DNA of 34,933 bases from Gammaproteobacteria bacterium (lineage in GTDB: Bacteria > Pseudomonadota > Gammaproteobacteria > Magnimaribacterales > Magnimaribacteraceae): NCBI GenBank assembly GCA_012965075.1, contig DTSY01000062.1, forward strand, positions 1-34,933, read 5' to 3'. Each line of letters starts with the position of its first letter. Positions within the stretch are counted from its first letter, which is position 1. The notes beneath the pieces were generated by a model that saw only the letters and a list, made by a program, of their open reading frames with translations, was not told the DNA's origin and searched no databases. The position numbers and the translations under genes are program-made. Below, piece by piece: positions 24,323 to 33,066 of the stretch.

Positions 24323-25441
24323 TTATTGCCTATTTCTTTTTCTGATCTCTTCAATCACTCGATCAGTTAATTCTCTAATGGATGAAGTGCTACCAGTACC
24401 GGAGCTTGAAGGTTGTACCGATACAATTTCTTCACTTTGCCTAACAATTTTATCCAGTGGCAAATAGAGAATGTTGTTACCGCCTTCCACATCTATCATA
24501 ACTTTTGTACTGTTAGTCATTACGTTTTGTACTGCTTCCAAATAAAGTCTATTTCTTGTTACATCTGGAGCTTTCTGGTACTCAGAAAGTAGCTGAGTGA
24601 ATCTGGAAGCATCACCTTGAGCTTCAGCAATGACTTGAGCTTGGTAAGCTTCTGCATCTTGGATCATTCTTTGGGCTTGACCTCTGGCTTCCGGAACCAG
24701 TCCATTCGCATAAGTTTCAGCTTCATTTCTTACCCGGACTTCGTCTTCCCTAGCTTTTATCACGTCATCAAAAGCAGCTTGCACTTGATCTGGAGGAGAA
24801 GAGTCTTCTATGTTTACGATGACTACCTCCAATCCAGTATGATACCTATCAAGATATTCCTGCAATCTGGCCTTAGTTAATTGCGCTATTTCCTCCCTTC
24901 CTGTAGTTAAAGCATCATCCATAATCGAACTACCAACAACATGTCTCAAGGCACTCTCAGTTGCTTGGGCTAAGCTATTATCAGGTTCTCTAATATCTAA
25001 AACGTATTTTTCTGGATTAGTGATCTGATACTGCACTGAAATAGTTACATCTACAATATTTTCATCTTTTGTCAGCATAAGAGCATCGTGCCTATGCGGC
25101 CTTACTCTAACAACATCAACTATTGTCCAATTATCAATCATCGGGGGATTCCATCGTAAGCCCGGGCCTTTTGTTTCCATGTACTCACCCAGTCTCAAGA
25201 CTACTGATCGCTCCGCTTGTTCCACCTGGTAAATACCCAATCCAGTCCAAATAAGAATAACCAGAATAAAACCAAACAGAATATTTTTTTTGGAAACCCC
25301 AGGTCCAGATCCGCCTGAAGATCCTCCTAGAATACTTCTTATTTTTTCTTTGAATTTATTTATGGCCTCATCTATATCAGGAGGACCATCCTTTCTCCCC
25401 CAAGGGTCTTTATTGTCATTATTATTTCCATTCCAAGACAT
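24323..25441 (-). CDS. hflK: HflK, FtsH protease regulator (SPFH/band 7)
   Basis: Partner of HflC in the FtsH-regulating membrane complex. 372 aa. Gly/Asn-rich cytoplasmic N-terminus (NGNNNDNKDPWG), transmembrane helix about residues 53-72, then the SPFH domain (VEQAERSVVLRLGEYMET, GPGLRWNPPMID), a helical arm with EARGQAQRMIQDAEAY and a Ser-rich tail. Its ATG overlaps the hflX stop by one base (TGATG), so translation is probably coupled. Confidence 0.96.
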   Translation of the reverse strand: MSWNGNNNDNKDPWGRKDGPPDIDEAINKFKEKIRSILGGSSGGSGPGVSKKNILFGFILVILIWTGLGIYQVEQAERSVVLRLGEYMETKGPGLRWNPPMIDNWTIVDVVRVRPHRHDALMLTKDENIVDVTISVQYQITNPEKYVLDIREPDNSLAQATESALRHVVGSSIMDDALTTGREEIAQLTKARLQEYLDRYHTGLEVVIVNIEDSSPPDQVQAAFDDVIKAREDEVRVRNEAETYANGLVPEARGQAQRMIQDAEAYQAQVIAEAQGDASRFTQLLSEYQKAPDVTRNRLYLEAVQNVMTNSTKVMIDVEGGNNILYLPLDKIVRQSEEIVSVQPSSSGTGSTSSIRELTDRVIEEIRKRNRQ

Positions 25442-26736
25442 CAGATTGCTTCCTTAATTTTATTATTCTTTAAGTCTATACCTTTGTTAGAAATTAGACT
25501 GTTTAGTTCATTTTTATCTATTTCCAACTGCAATTGTATCAGACCTCTCTCACTTGTTGTCTCTTCTAAGACCCTGCCTAGAGAATAAAGTTTAGATCTA
25601 ATTTTTCCTTGGTTGGGTTGTAATTCTATCCACTCTTTAATCATGAATTTTTTTCTGTTGAATTGAATAGAATTTACAAGGTTTTCCATGCCTGTGTTCT
25701 TGAGAGCTGATACCCAGACTTCATTATTGTTATTAGAAGTCCCTTCAGAAATTTCATCTATATCTACTTTGTCAGATTTATTGTTTACCCGAATACAAGG
25801 AATGTTTGATATTCCTAATTCCTTCAAAATCAATAAGACTTGCTCAGTTTTATAAATGAAATCAGGATCTGAAATATCAACCACATGAACTAAAATATCT
25901 GCTGATTTCAGTTCATCTAAAGTGGCTTTGAAAGATTCTATTAGTTCTGTAGGTAAATCGGATATAAACCCAACAGTGTCTGAAAAAAGAACATCCTCTA
26001 AACCTGAAACAGAATTTTTTCTAGTGACCGAATCAAGGGTAGCAAAAAGCTTGTTGGCTACATAAAGCTGACTTTCCGTTAATAAGTTAAACAAAGTTGT
26101 CTTACCAGCATTTGTATAACCGACTAAAGCAACTAGGGTTTTATTACTTTTTTTTCGTGAATACCGATTGATCTCCCTTTGCTTGTGAGACTTACTTAAC
26201 TTATTTTTTATATTCTTAATTCTTTGATTAATGAGCCTCCTGTCAGTTTCTAACTGAGTTTCCCCTGGACCCCTCAAACCGATACCTCCTTTTTGCCTTT
26301 CTAAATGACTCCATCCTCTGACGAGCCGAGTAGAAAGATGAGACAACTGTGCAAGCTCTACTTGAAGTTTACCTATATGGCTAGAAGCTCTTACTGCAAA
26401 TATATCTAAAATTAAGCCAGTCCTATCAAGCACTCGAGCTTCAAAAATATTTTCTAGATTTCTTTCTTGTGAAGGGGTCAAATCGTGATTAAAAATAACT
26501 AACTCTGATTCTGTTTGTTCTAAGGAATCCTTTATTCTTTCAGCCTTTCCTTTAGTTATAAATAGACCCGAAGTAGGTTTAACCTGTTTAGAGAAATCTT
26601 CATCAGAAATCTCTGCTCCAGATGAAAGTACCAATTCTCTAAACTCATCAAAAGCTTTTAATGAGGAAGACCTCTCTCTTCTCTTGGGGAACTCAACCTG
26701 AACTATTACAGCCTTCTGATAAACAGATTCAACCAT
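25441..26736 (-). CDS. hflX: HflX, ribosome-rescue GTPase
   Basis: GTPase that splits stalled or stress-damaged 70S ribosomes. 431 aa. The N-terminal HflX domain contains the usual NHDLTPSQERNLE and RVLDRTGLILDIFA, then RGPGETQLETDRRL. The G domain shows G1 VGYTNAGKTTLFN, G3 DTVGFISDLP and G4 NKSD. Begins directly after the miaA stop with no hfq between, unlike the usual miaA-hfq-hflX order. Confidence 0.96.
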   Translation of the reverse strand: MVESVYQKAVIVQVEFPKRRERSSSLKAFDEFRELVLSSGAEISDEDFSKQVKPTSGLFITKGKAERIKDSLEQTESELVIFNHDLTPSQERNLENIFEARVLDRTGLILDIFAVRASSHIGKLQVELAQLSHLSTRLVRGWSHLERQKGGIGLRGPGETQLETDRRLINQRIKNIKNKLSKSHKQREINRYSRKKSNKTLVALVGYTNAGKTTLFNLLTESQLYVANKLFATLDSVTRKNSVSGLEDVLFSDTVGFISDLPTELIESFKATLDELKSADILVHVVDISDPDFIYKTEQVLLILKELGISNIPCIRVNNKSDKVDIDEISEGTSNNNNEVWVSALKNTGMENLVNSIQFNRKKFMIKEWIELQPNQGKIRSKLYSLGRVLEETTSERGLIQLQLEIDKNELNSLISNKGIDLKNNKIKEAI

Positions 26737-27675
26737 TTATTTTTTTAGTCTCAACTTCTTTTCTATTAACTTAACAGAAGCGTTAATGTTTTGACTCAAC
26801 AGACACAAATTCTTCCATCCTCTTAACCAAGTCATTTGACGCTTGGCTAATTGTCTTGTTGCATTCACGGCTTTAACTATCATTTCTTCGTAGGTAGTCT
26901 TCCCTTCTAAATGGTCACATATTTGTCTGTATCCTACACTCTTCATAGAACTTTTCTTAGAATCCATTTGTTTAGAGTCCAGTAACCTTTCCACTTCTTG
27001 CACTAGACCCGCTTCCAGCATTAATAAGAACCTTTTCTTAACGTCTTGTCTCAAAGACTCCCTGCTTTCTGGTTCAACAGCAAATTGCATAACCTCCCTA
27101 GATTTTAAAAGTTGACTACCTTGATCTCTTTGCCGCCATTCAGTCATAGTTTTAGAACTGACTAGATAAACCTCTAAAGCTCTTTGTATACGCTGCGAAT
27201 CATTCGGATGAATTCTTGAAGCAGATTCAGGATCAATTTCAGCAAGTTTTGTATGAAGAGATTCCCATCCATGTTTTTTTGCTTCATAAGATAATTCGTT
27301 CCTAACATTTTGATCAGCTTTTGGCATTCTTGAAATACCGCTTAGTAAAGACCTGAAATAAAGCATAGTTCCACCTACTAGAAGTGGAACTTTTTTTGAT
27401 TTATCACATAAATCTAGTTCTCTTGTAGCATCATTAATAAAAAGAGCTGTTGAATAAGATTTCCAGGGATCTATAAAACTAAGTAATTTATGTGGATGCT
27501 TGTCCAGAATCTCCTTTGGGGGCTTACCAGTTCCAATATCCATCCCTTTATAAACTTGTACTGAATCCACGCTGATAATCTCTAATGAAACAGCCTTAGA
27601 CAAAGAGATAGCCAAATCCGTTTTCCCAACTCCAGTCGGGCCCATAATTGTCACAAGAGGTAATCGTTCTTCCAT
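26737..27675 (-). CDS. miaA: tRNA dimethylallyltransferase
   Basis: Adds the dimethylallyl group to A37 of tRNAs reading UNN codons, using dimethylallyl diphosphate from the MEP pathway. 312 aa. P-loop GPTGVGKTDLA (residues 12-22), SVDSVQVYKGMDIGTGKP, LVGGTMLYFRSLLSG, HPNDSQRIQRALEVY and SVGYRQ are family signatures. The ATG directly abuts the TAG of the FAD oxidoreductase gene. mutL, its common upstream neighbour, is not here. Confidence 0.97.
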   Translation of the reverse strand: MEERLPLVTIMGPTGVGKTDLAISLSKAVSLEIISVDSVQVYKGMDIGTGKPPKEILDKHPHKLLSFIDPWKSYSTALFINDATRELDLCDKSKKVPLLVGGTMLYFRSLLSGISRMPKADQNVRNELSYEAKKHGWESLHTKLAEIDPESASRIHPNDSQRIQRALEVYLVSSKTMTEWRQRDQGSQLLKSREVMQFAVEPESRESLRQDVKKRFLLMLEAGLVQEVERLLDSKQMDSKKSSMKSVGYRQICDHLEGKTTYEEMIVKAVNATRQLAKRQMTWLRGWKNLCLLSQNINASVKLIEKKLRLKK

Positions 27676-28782
27676 CTAAAACAATAGATTAGCTACTTTC
27701 TTAGCCAAAGGCAGTGAACAAGTTAGTCCGGGGCTTTCTATTCCAAACAAGTTTACCAATCCTTTTATTTTGTGTTGTTTTGAAGTCTGTATAACAAAAT
27801 CAGCTGGCTCTTCCGTAGGACCATAAATCTTTGGCCTAATACCCGTGTAATCTGGAAATAATTTATCAGGGTTTAGGTCAGGCCAGTAAGTTTTTATTGC
27901 AGAAACAAAATCATCTTTCCGAGATTCATTGAAGCTGTAATCTATACCCTCTATCCAGAATACATCAGGACCGAATTTAACTTTACCACTCATATCAAAA
28001 CTTAAATGCACACCAAGACTGTCTTTTGTAGGGAGCGGGTAAACTAGATGTTTTTTAAAAGGATGATTGCCGCTAAGTTGAAAGTAATGTCCTTTTGCGA
28101 AATAGCTTTTAGGAAGAATGCCTTCCGGTATCCCTTTAATTTTCCTAGCTAAGTCGACTGCATGCAGTCCAGCAGAATTAATTACATTATCCGCTTCTAT
28201 AGTGAAGCTTTCCTCTGCTCTTACATGCAAAGTAATACCGGTGGAATCTGAAACTTCTATCTCTTCAACTTCTGAGTTATAACTAGTTATTATGTCCTTC
28301 TGCTGTACTTCTGTTTCAAGACTTAAGATTAATTCTGCTGCATCTATTATCCCTGAACTGGGGCAGTAAAGAGCAGATTCTGCAAGAATTTCAGGTTGAA
28401 ATCTATGGATCCTTTTTTTTGAGATAAGCTCAAGATCTTCTACATTATTCCTCTTACCATTTTCCACAAGAGATTCCAATTTACCTTCTTCTTCCGACGT
28501 TGAAGCAATTACTAATTTCCCAGTATTCCTATGCCAGATGTTTCTTCCCTTTGCGTATTCATAAAGGAGCCTATTTCCTTCAACACATAATGTCGCTTTA
28601 TTAGAGCCTGTAGGGTAGTAAATACCTGAATGGATAACTCCTGAATTTCTGGAAGAAGTTTCTTCACCTGCCCTAGAATTTTGTTCAAGAATAATTACTT
28701 CATGACCTTTTCTAGAGATTTCTTTAGCCACGGCAAGACCGACAATTCCAGCCCCAATAACAACAGTATCAGTTTTTAAAAT
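27676..28782 (-). CDS. FAD-dependent oxidoreductase (LhgO/DAO family), apparent ATT start
   Basis: 368 aa if started at ATT 28782. D-amino-acid-oxidase-type flavoprotein, closest in pattern to L-2-hydroxyglutarate oxidase LhgO. The FAD-binding motif VVIGAGIVGLAVAKE sits at the very N-terminus, then EETSSRNSGVIHSGIYY, INSAGLHAVDLAR and the closing GIESPGLTCSLPLAKKVA. A start at GTG 28731 would delete GAGIVGLA and cannot be right. Between that motif and the upstream in-frame TGA (28801-28803) no ATG, GTG, TTG or CTG exists in frame, but ATT at 28782 has AAAGGA six bases before it. Precise substrate is not certain. Co-directional and abutting with miaA. Confidence 0.82.
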   Translation of the reverse strand: MLKTDTVVIGAGIVGLAVAKEISRKGHEVIILEQNSRAGEETSSRNSGVIHSGIYYPTGSNKATLCVEGNRLLYEYAKGRNIWHRNTGKLVIASTSEEEGKLESLVENGKRNNVEDLELISKKRIHRFQPEILAESALYCPSSGIIDAAELILSLETEVQQKDIITSYNSEVEEIEVSDSTGITLHVRAEESFTIEADNVINSAGLHAVDLARKIKGIPEGILPKSYFAKGHYFQLSGNHPFKKHLVYPLPTKDSLGVHLSFDMSGKVKFGPDVFWIEGIDYSFNESRKDDFVSAIKTYWPDLNPDKLFPDYTGIRPKIYGPTEEPADFVIQTSKQHKIKGLVNLFGIESPGLTCSLPLAKKVANLLF

Positions 28783-28794
28783 CTTATTTCCTTT
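28782..28794 (-). promoter_or_regulatory. Shine-Dalgarno sequence and rare ATT start codon
   Basis: On the minus strand AAAGGA (28794-28789), six bases AATAAG, then ATT. Together with the open frame and the intact FAD motif just downstream, this marks the ATT as the most likely start of the oxidoreductase gene. A base-calling error (ATG read as ATT) would also explain it. Confidence 0.6.
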
Positions 28795-28845
28795 TAAATT
28801 TCAATAATATCTTCCTAATATTAAATCAACTAAACCGAATGCAAA

Positions 28846-28863
28846 AGGCAAAAAAACTTGCCT
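28846..28863 (-). terminator. Small hairpin, possible second terminator behind amt
   Basis: A perfect 6-bp stem AGGCAA/TTGCCT with a 6-base loop; on the minus strand it is followed by TTTGC. Short and with a poor U-tract, so only a weak candidate. Confidence 0.3.
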
Positions 28864-28889
28864 GTGGAAGGGATTTGAACCTGCTAACA

Positions 28890-28933
28890 AAGAAAACCGA
28901 CCACAAATTAACTTATTTGCAGCCGGTTTTTTT
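28890..28933 (-). terminator. Bidirectional hairpin terminator after amt
   Basis: AAAACCG (28893-28899) pairs with CGGTTTT (28924-28930), and an inner CAAAT/ATTTG pairing closes a 6-base loop. On the minus strand it is followed by CTTTG after the TTTT of the stem, on the plus strand by TTT. It begins 11 bases after the amt stop, so it most likely ends the glnK-amt transcript. Confidence 0.6.
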
Positions 28934-28943
28934 AGGATGAAAA

Positions 28944-30227
28944 TTAACTTAAATCGTAACTTCTTTCTTCGTGTTCCGTTACATCTAATCCTTCATTCTC
29001 AGATTCTTCTGAAACTCTTAAGTCAGTTACTAAACCAACGAGTTTTAAAATTACCCAAGTAGCTACAGCGGTCCAAAGGAATATAACTCCTATACCTTTA
29101 AGTTGAATAACTAATTGAACTAAAGGTCCCCCATCGGCTACACCACTAGCGCCTGAGCCAAGGAAGCCTCCCTGAGTTCCAACAAAACTTAACATGATAA
29201 TTCCAAGCATTCCCCCCACTCCGTGAACTGGGAATACATCAAGGGAATCATCGATGTTAAAGACTCCTTTAATGGCTTGAGTTGCGTAGTAACACACTAG
29301 TCCAGCCAATAATCCAATAAGAAGTGCGCCTTCAGGGCCTACGGTGCCTGCAGCAGGAGTAATGGTGGCCAATCCCGCAACCATGCCCGTGGCTATGCCA
29401 ACTACCGTTGGCTTACCCTGTTTGATCCACTCAAGAGCCATCCAAGTGAAGGCTGCTACAGCAGCGCTGATGTGGGTAACCAGCATGGCCATGCCAGCAT
29501 CTGTACTAGCTGCTACAGCACTTCCAGCATTAAATCCAAACCAGCCTACCCAAAGCATAGCAGCTCCCATGACCACTAAACTTCTGTTGTGAGGTGGCAT
29601 GGCAGAACCGGGAAAGCCTTTTCTTTTACCCAAAACCAAGGCAGCCACTAAAGCTCCTACTCCACAAGTCAGGTGAACAACTAATCCGCCAGCAAAATCT
29701 ATTACCCCCCATTGAGCTAGCAAACCTCCACCCCAAACCATATGGCAAGCTGGTAGATAGACAAAGGTTAGCCACAAAACTGTAAAAAGGCACATGGCAG
29801 AGAACTTCATTCTTTCAGCAAAAGCACCAACTACCAGAGCAGGTGTAATAATGGCAAAGGTCATTTGGAACATTACAAACACTGTCTCTGGAATAGTTCC
29901 AGAAAGAGTATCTCTACCTATACCTGAAAGGAAAGCAGCGCTTAGATCGCCTACAAAAGCACCATCTCCTCTGAAGGCCAAGCTGTATCCGTAAACAACC
30001 CAAACGATTGAAGCAATGCACGCTATGGTAAAACACTGCATTAAAACTGAAACGGCGTTCTTACTCCTGACTAAACCCGCATAAAATAAAGCCAAACCAG
30101 GCAAAGTCATAAAAAGCACTAATGCCGTGGAAGTTAACATCCAGGCGGTATCTCCAGTATCTAGGCCTTCAGCAGATGCCGATAAGGAAAACAGACCTAT
30201 AGTTATTAATAATAATTTCTTAAACAT
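28944..30227 (-). CDS. amt: Ammonium transporter
   Basis: Inner-membrane channel for ammonium/ammonia uptake. 427 aa with a cleavable signal (MFKKLLLITIGLFSLSASA) followed by eleven predicted helices. Recognised by GDTAWMLTSTALVLFMTLPG at the mature start, FAGGLVVHLTCGVGALV and VFPVHGVGGMLG, whose histidines match the paired pore histidines of AmtB. The C-terminal cytoplasmic tail is short and acidic. It lies 21 bases after glnK, the classic pairing: GlnK plugs the channel when nitrogen is plentiful. Same sigma-54 control. Confidence 0.97.
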   Translation of the reverse strand: MFKKLLLITIGLFSLSASAEGLDTGDTAWMLTSTALVLFMTLPGLALFYAGLVRSKNAVSVLMQCFTIACIASIVWVVYGYSLAFRGDGAFVGDLSAAFLSGIGRDTLSGTIPETVFVMFQMTFAIITPALVVGAFAERMKFSAMCLFTVLWLTFVYLPACHMVWGGGLLAQWGVIDFAGGLVVHLTCGVGALVAALVLGKRKGFPGSAMPPHNRSLVVMGAAMLWVGWFGFNAGSAVAASTDAGMAMLVTHISAAVAAFTWMALEWIKQGKPTVVGIATGMVAGLATITPAAGTVGPEGALLIGLLAGLVCYYATQAIKGVFNIDDSLDVFPVHGVGGMLGIIMLSFVGTQGGFLGSGASGVADGGPLVQLVIQLKGIGVIFLWTAVATWVILKLVGLVTDLRVSEESENEGLDVTEHEERSYDLS

Positions 30228-30248
30228 AATTACCTCTCTAAATTAAAT

Positions 30249-30674
<426 letters not shown>

Positions 30675-30713
30675 TTAGAACTTGGGGTAAAAGCTTGTAG
30701 TTAAGACTGAATT

Positions 30714-30760
30714 AGTACTTAAGAAGTGCAAAATAACCTAATCTGCACCAACTTAAGGCA
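30714..30760 (-). promoter_or_regulatory. Two NtrC-like activator sites upstream of glnK
   Basis: TGCACCAACTTAAGGCA (30744-30760, plus strand) has one perfect TGCACCA half-site and a partial second half. A second site ending in GTGCA (30714-30730) has a TGCACTT half when read on the minus strand. Their centres are about 30 bp apart, at roughly -75 and -105 from the predicted start, a usual enhancer distance for sigma-54 promoters. Confidence 0.5.
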
Positions 30761-30772
30761 GAAACAATTTTA

Positions 30773-32059
30773 TTAAGTTAGAAATTGAGATAAATGCTTA
30801 TCCAATGATTTATTTATCTTGATCAAAACCCCTCTGTTTTTCTCAAAAACTTCTAATGAGGCCCTTCCTATCTTTTCTTTTTTCTTTGGATCAGAGACGA
30901 CCTCTATAAAATAGCCGGTAAGATCTTTTCTTTTTCCAATCAAGATAAGAGAGTTATTTTTTTGGAGTTCATCAGCTATTTCTTGGAAGTTTCTTAAACT
31001 TTTTCCAGAACACAAAGGTAGACCTAGAGAAGCCGGTTCTAGTAAGTTCTGTCCGCCATGGTCCACAATACTGCCACCTACAAATGCTACGTCTGATACC
31101 GAATAAAGAAAATTTAATTCCCCCATGGTGTCTCCCAAAAGAACTTGGATTTCTGGGGTAACGTCTTCTTTTTTTGAACGTCTAGCAACAGTAAGGTTTC
31201 TATTCTGAATGTACTCGTAAACTGTCTCAAACCTTTCTGGATGTCTTGGAACTATAATCAACAAAGCTTCATTAAGTTTGGAAAGTATTTCAAGAAAGGA
31301 GTCCAGAACAAACTCCTCCTCTGTTTCATGAGTACTCGCAGCAATCAAGGTAGGTCTTTCTCCACCATTAGCCCAGGATTCTCGAATAGAAGTAGAGATT
31401 GATTGCATTTCTTCTGGAATCTCCTGGTCGAATTTCAAATTGCCACAAACGTGAATTTCCAGAGAATTATTTATTTCTTTAAATCTCTTGGCATCTGAAT
31501 CATATTGAGCAATGAGCAGATCTAAATTACCCAAAGCTTCTGAAGCTAGAAGTTTAATGTTGTTGTAATTATCTTTAGATTTTTCAGATAGTCTTGCATT
31601 AACTAAGGCTGTAAAAATGCCTCTTTTTTGGCATACAGCAAGAATATTTGGCCAAATTTCAGTTTCCAACACGATAAAAGCTTTGGGGTTCCATCTATCT
31701 AGAAACCTATTTAGGCAAGAAGGTAAGTCTAAAGGTACATATTGGTGTTTTACTCTCGCACCCAACTTATCTAATAGAATTTTTGACCCGGTTGGAGTAC
31801 TAGTCGTAACTAGTATTTCCGAACTGGGGTATGTATCTAGAAGACTTCTTACCAATGGTATTGAAGCATTAACTTCCCCTACTGAGACAGCATGAATCCA
31901 CAAGACATTTTTTCCTTCTGAAGGTGAATTAGATCCAAATCCTAATCTCTCATTCCATCGTTTTAAGTAATCTGGATTCTGGATACCTCTTATTACTAAC
32001 CTGACAAAATATAGTGGAATAGCTAAATAAAAGATGGCTGTATAGATAAGTCTCAGCAT
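30773..32059 (-). CDS. waaA: 3-deoxy-D-manno-octulosonic acid (Kdo) transferase
   Basis: Membrane-associated glycosyltransferase (GT30) that adds Kdo to lipid IVA, starting the LPS core. 428 aa. An N-terminal membrane helix (about 3-24), RWNERLGFG, then WIHAVSVGEVNAS with E62 matching the catalytic glutamate of WaaA. Further on are TSTPTGSKI, ETEIWPNIL, AASTHETEEE, VPRHPERF and the donor-binding GGSIVDHGGQNLLEPASLGLP. Divergent from hldD across 44 bases; its 3' end faces the glnK regulatory region and no terminator is seen. Confidence 0.95.
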   Translation of the reverse strand: MLRLIYTAIFYLAIPLYFVRLVIRGIQNPDYLKRWNERLGFGSNSPSEGKNVLWIHAVSVGEVNASIPLVRSLLDTYPSSEILVTTSTPTGSKILLDKLGARVKHQYVPLDLPSCLNRFLDRWNPKAFIVLETEIWPNILAVCQKRGIFTALVNARLSEKSKDNYNNIKLLASEALGNLDLLIAQYDSDAKRFKEINNSLEIHVCGNLKFDQEIPEEMQSISTSIRESWANGGERPTLIAASTHETEEEFVLDSFLEILSKLNEALLIIVPRHPERFETVYEYIQNRNLTVARRSKKEDVTPEIQVLLGDTMGELNFLYSVSDVAFVGGSIVDHGGQNLLEPASLGLPLCSGKSLRNFQEIADELQKNNSLILIGKRKDLTGYFIEVVSDPKKKEKIGRASLEVFEKNRGVLIKINKSLDKHLSQFLT

Positions 32060-32103
32060 CAGTCTATGCTAACATACGAAACCTTGAGTAAACGACCTAT
32101 CCC

Positions 32104-33066
32104 ATGATCATAGTAACTGGATGCAACGGTTTTATAGGTTCTAATTTAGTTGCAAAACTTAATGAACTTGGCGTTAAAGACATTATTGGAGTTGACGATC
32201 TCTCTAAGAAAGACAATCTTATCAATATCGCACACTGCGAACTTCAAGAACTTTTAGATATCAAAGACTTTGAAAATACTTATTTGCAAGAGAATCAGAA
32301 CCAAGAACATATAACTCATATTTTTCATCAGGGCGCCTGCTCTGATACCTTGGAGTGGGATGCTGAATATATGATGAAAAACAATTATTCTTTTTCCCAA
32401 AGGCTACTGGAATTTGCAGAAAAAAATTCTATTGCCTTTATTTATGCCTCTTCCGCAGCGGTGTATGGAGATGCCAAAAAATTTGAAGAGATCAGGGAAA
32501 ATGAGAACCCCATAAACCTTTATGCTTTCTCTAAATACCTCTTTGATCAGTTGATAAGGCAAAAAATTAATAACAGCAACATTCAGATAGTTGGATTGAG
32601 ATATTTTAATGTGTACGGTCCAAATGAATCCCACAAAGGTCACATGGCAAGTGTGGCCTATCATCTCCATAAACAGTTAAAAAAGGGAGAGGAAGTTAAG
32701 CTTTTTAAAGGATCCGATGGATATGAAGCGGGAGAACAAAGGCGCGATTTTGTCTACGTAGATGACGTGGTTAAGGTTAATCTTTGGTTCAAGGAAAATC
32801 CAGAAGTCTCAGGTATCTTCAACGTAGGCACTGGAAAGAGCCAGACTTTTAATGAAGTGGCTAATTCCGTTATCAATTTCCACGGAAAAGGATCAATTAA
32901 ATACATTCCCTTCCCAAAAGAACTGATTGGTTCTTATCAAAGTTTTACAGAGGCCAACATTGATAAATTAAGAGCAGTGGGTTACCTGGAAAACTTTTTA
33001 GACGTTCAATCCGGGGTTAAGCTTTACTTAGAAAAACTTCAAAACTGGCCCCAGAATGAAAGATAG
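32104..33066 (+). CDS. hldD: ADP-L-glycero-D-manno-heptose 6-epimerase
   Basis: Last step of ADP-heptose synthesis for the LPS inner core; cytosolic short-chain dehydrogenase fold. 320 aa. NADP-binding GCNGFIG has G6, G9 and G12. The catalytic pair is Y140 and K144 in NLYAFSKYLFD, the same numbers as E. coli HldD. Also YASSAAVYG, RYFNVYGPNE, HMASVAYHL and RRDFVYVDDVV. Overlaps the next gene by 11 bases, indicating co-translation. Presence implies a heptose-containing LPS. Confidence 0.97.
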   Translation: MIIVTGCNGFIGSNLVAKLNELGVKDIIGVDDLSKKDNLINIAHCELQELLDIKDFENTYLQENQNQEHITHIFHQGACSDTLEWDAEYMMKNNYSFSQRLLEFAEKNSIAFIYASSAAVYGDAKKFEEIRENENPINLYAFSKYLFDQLIRQKINNSNIQIVGLRYFNVYGPNESHKGHMASVAYHLHKQLKKGEEVKLFKGSDGYEAGEQRRDFVYVDDVVKVNLWFKENPEVSGIFNVGTGKSQTFNEVANSVINFHGKGSIKYIPFPKELIGSYQSFTEANIDKLRAVGYLENFLDVQSGVKLYLEKLQNWPQNER

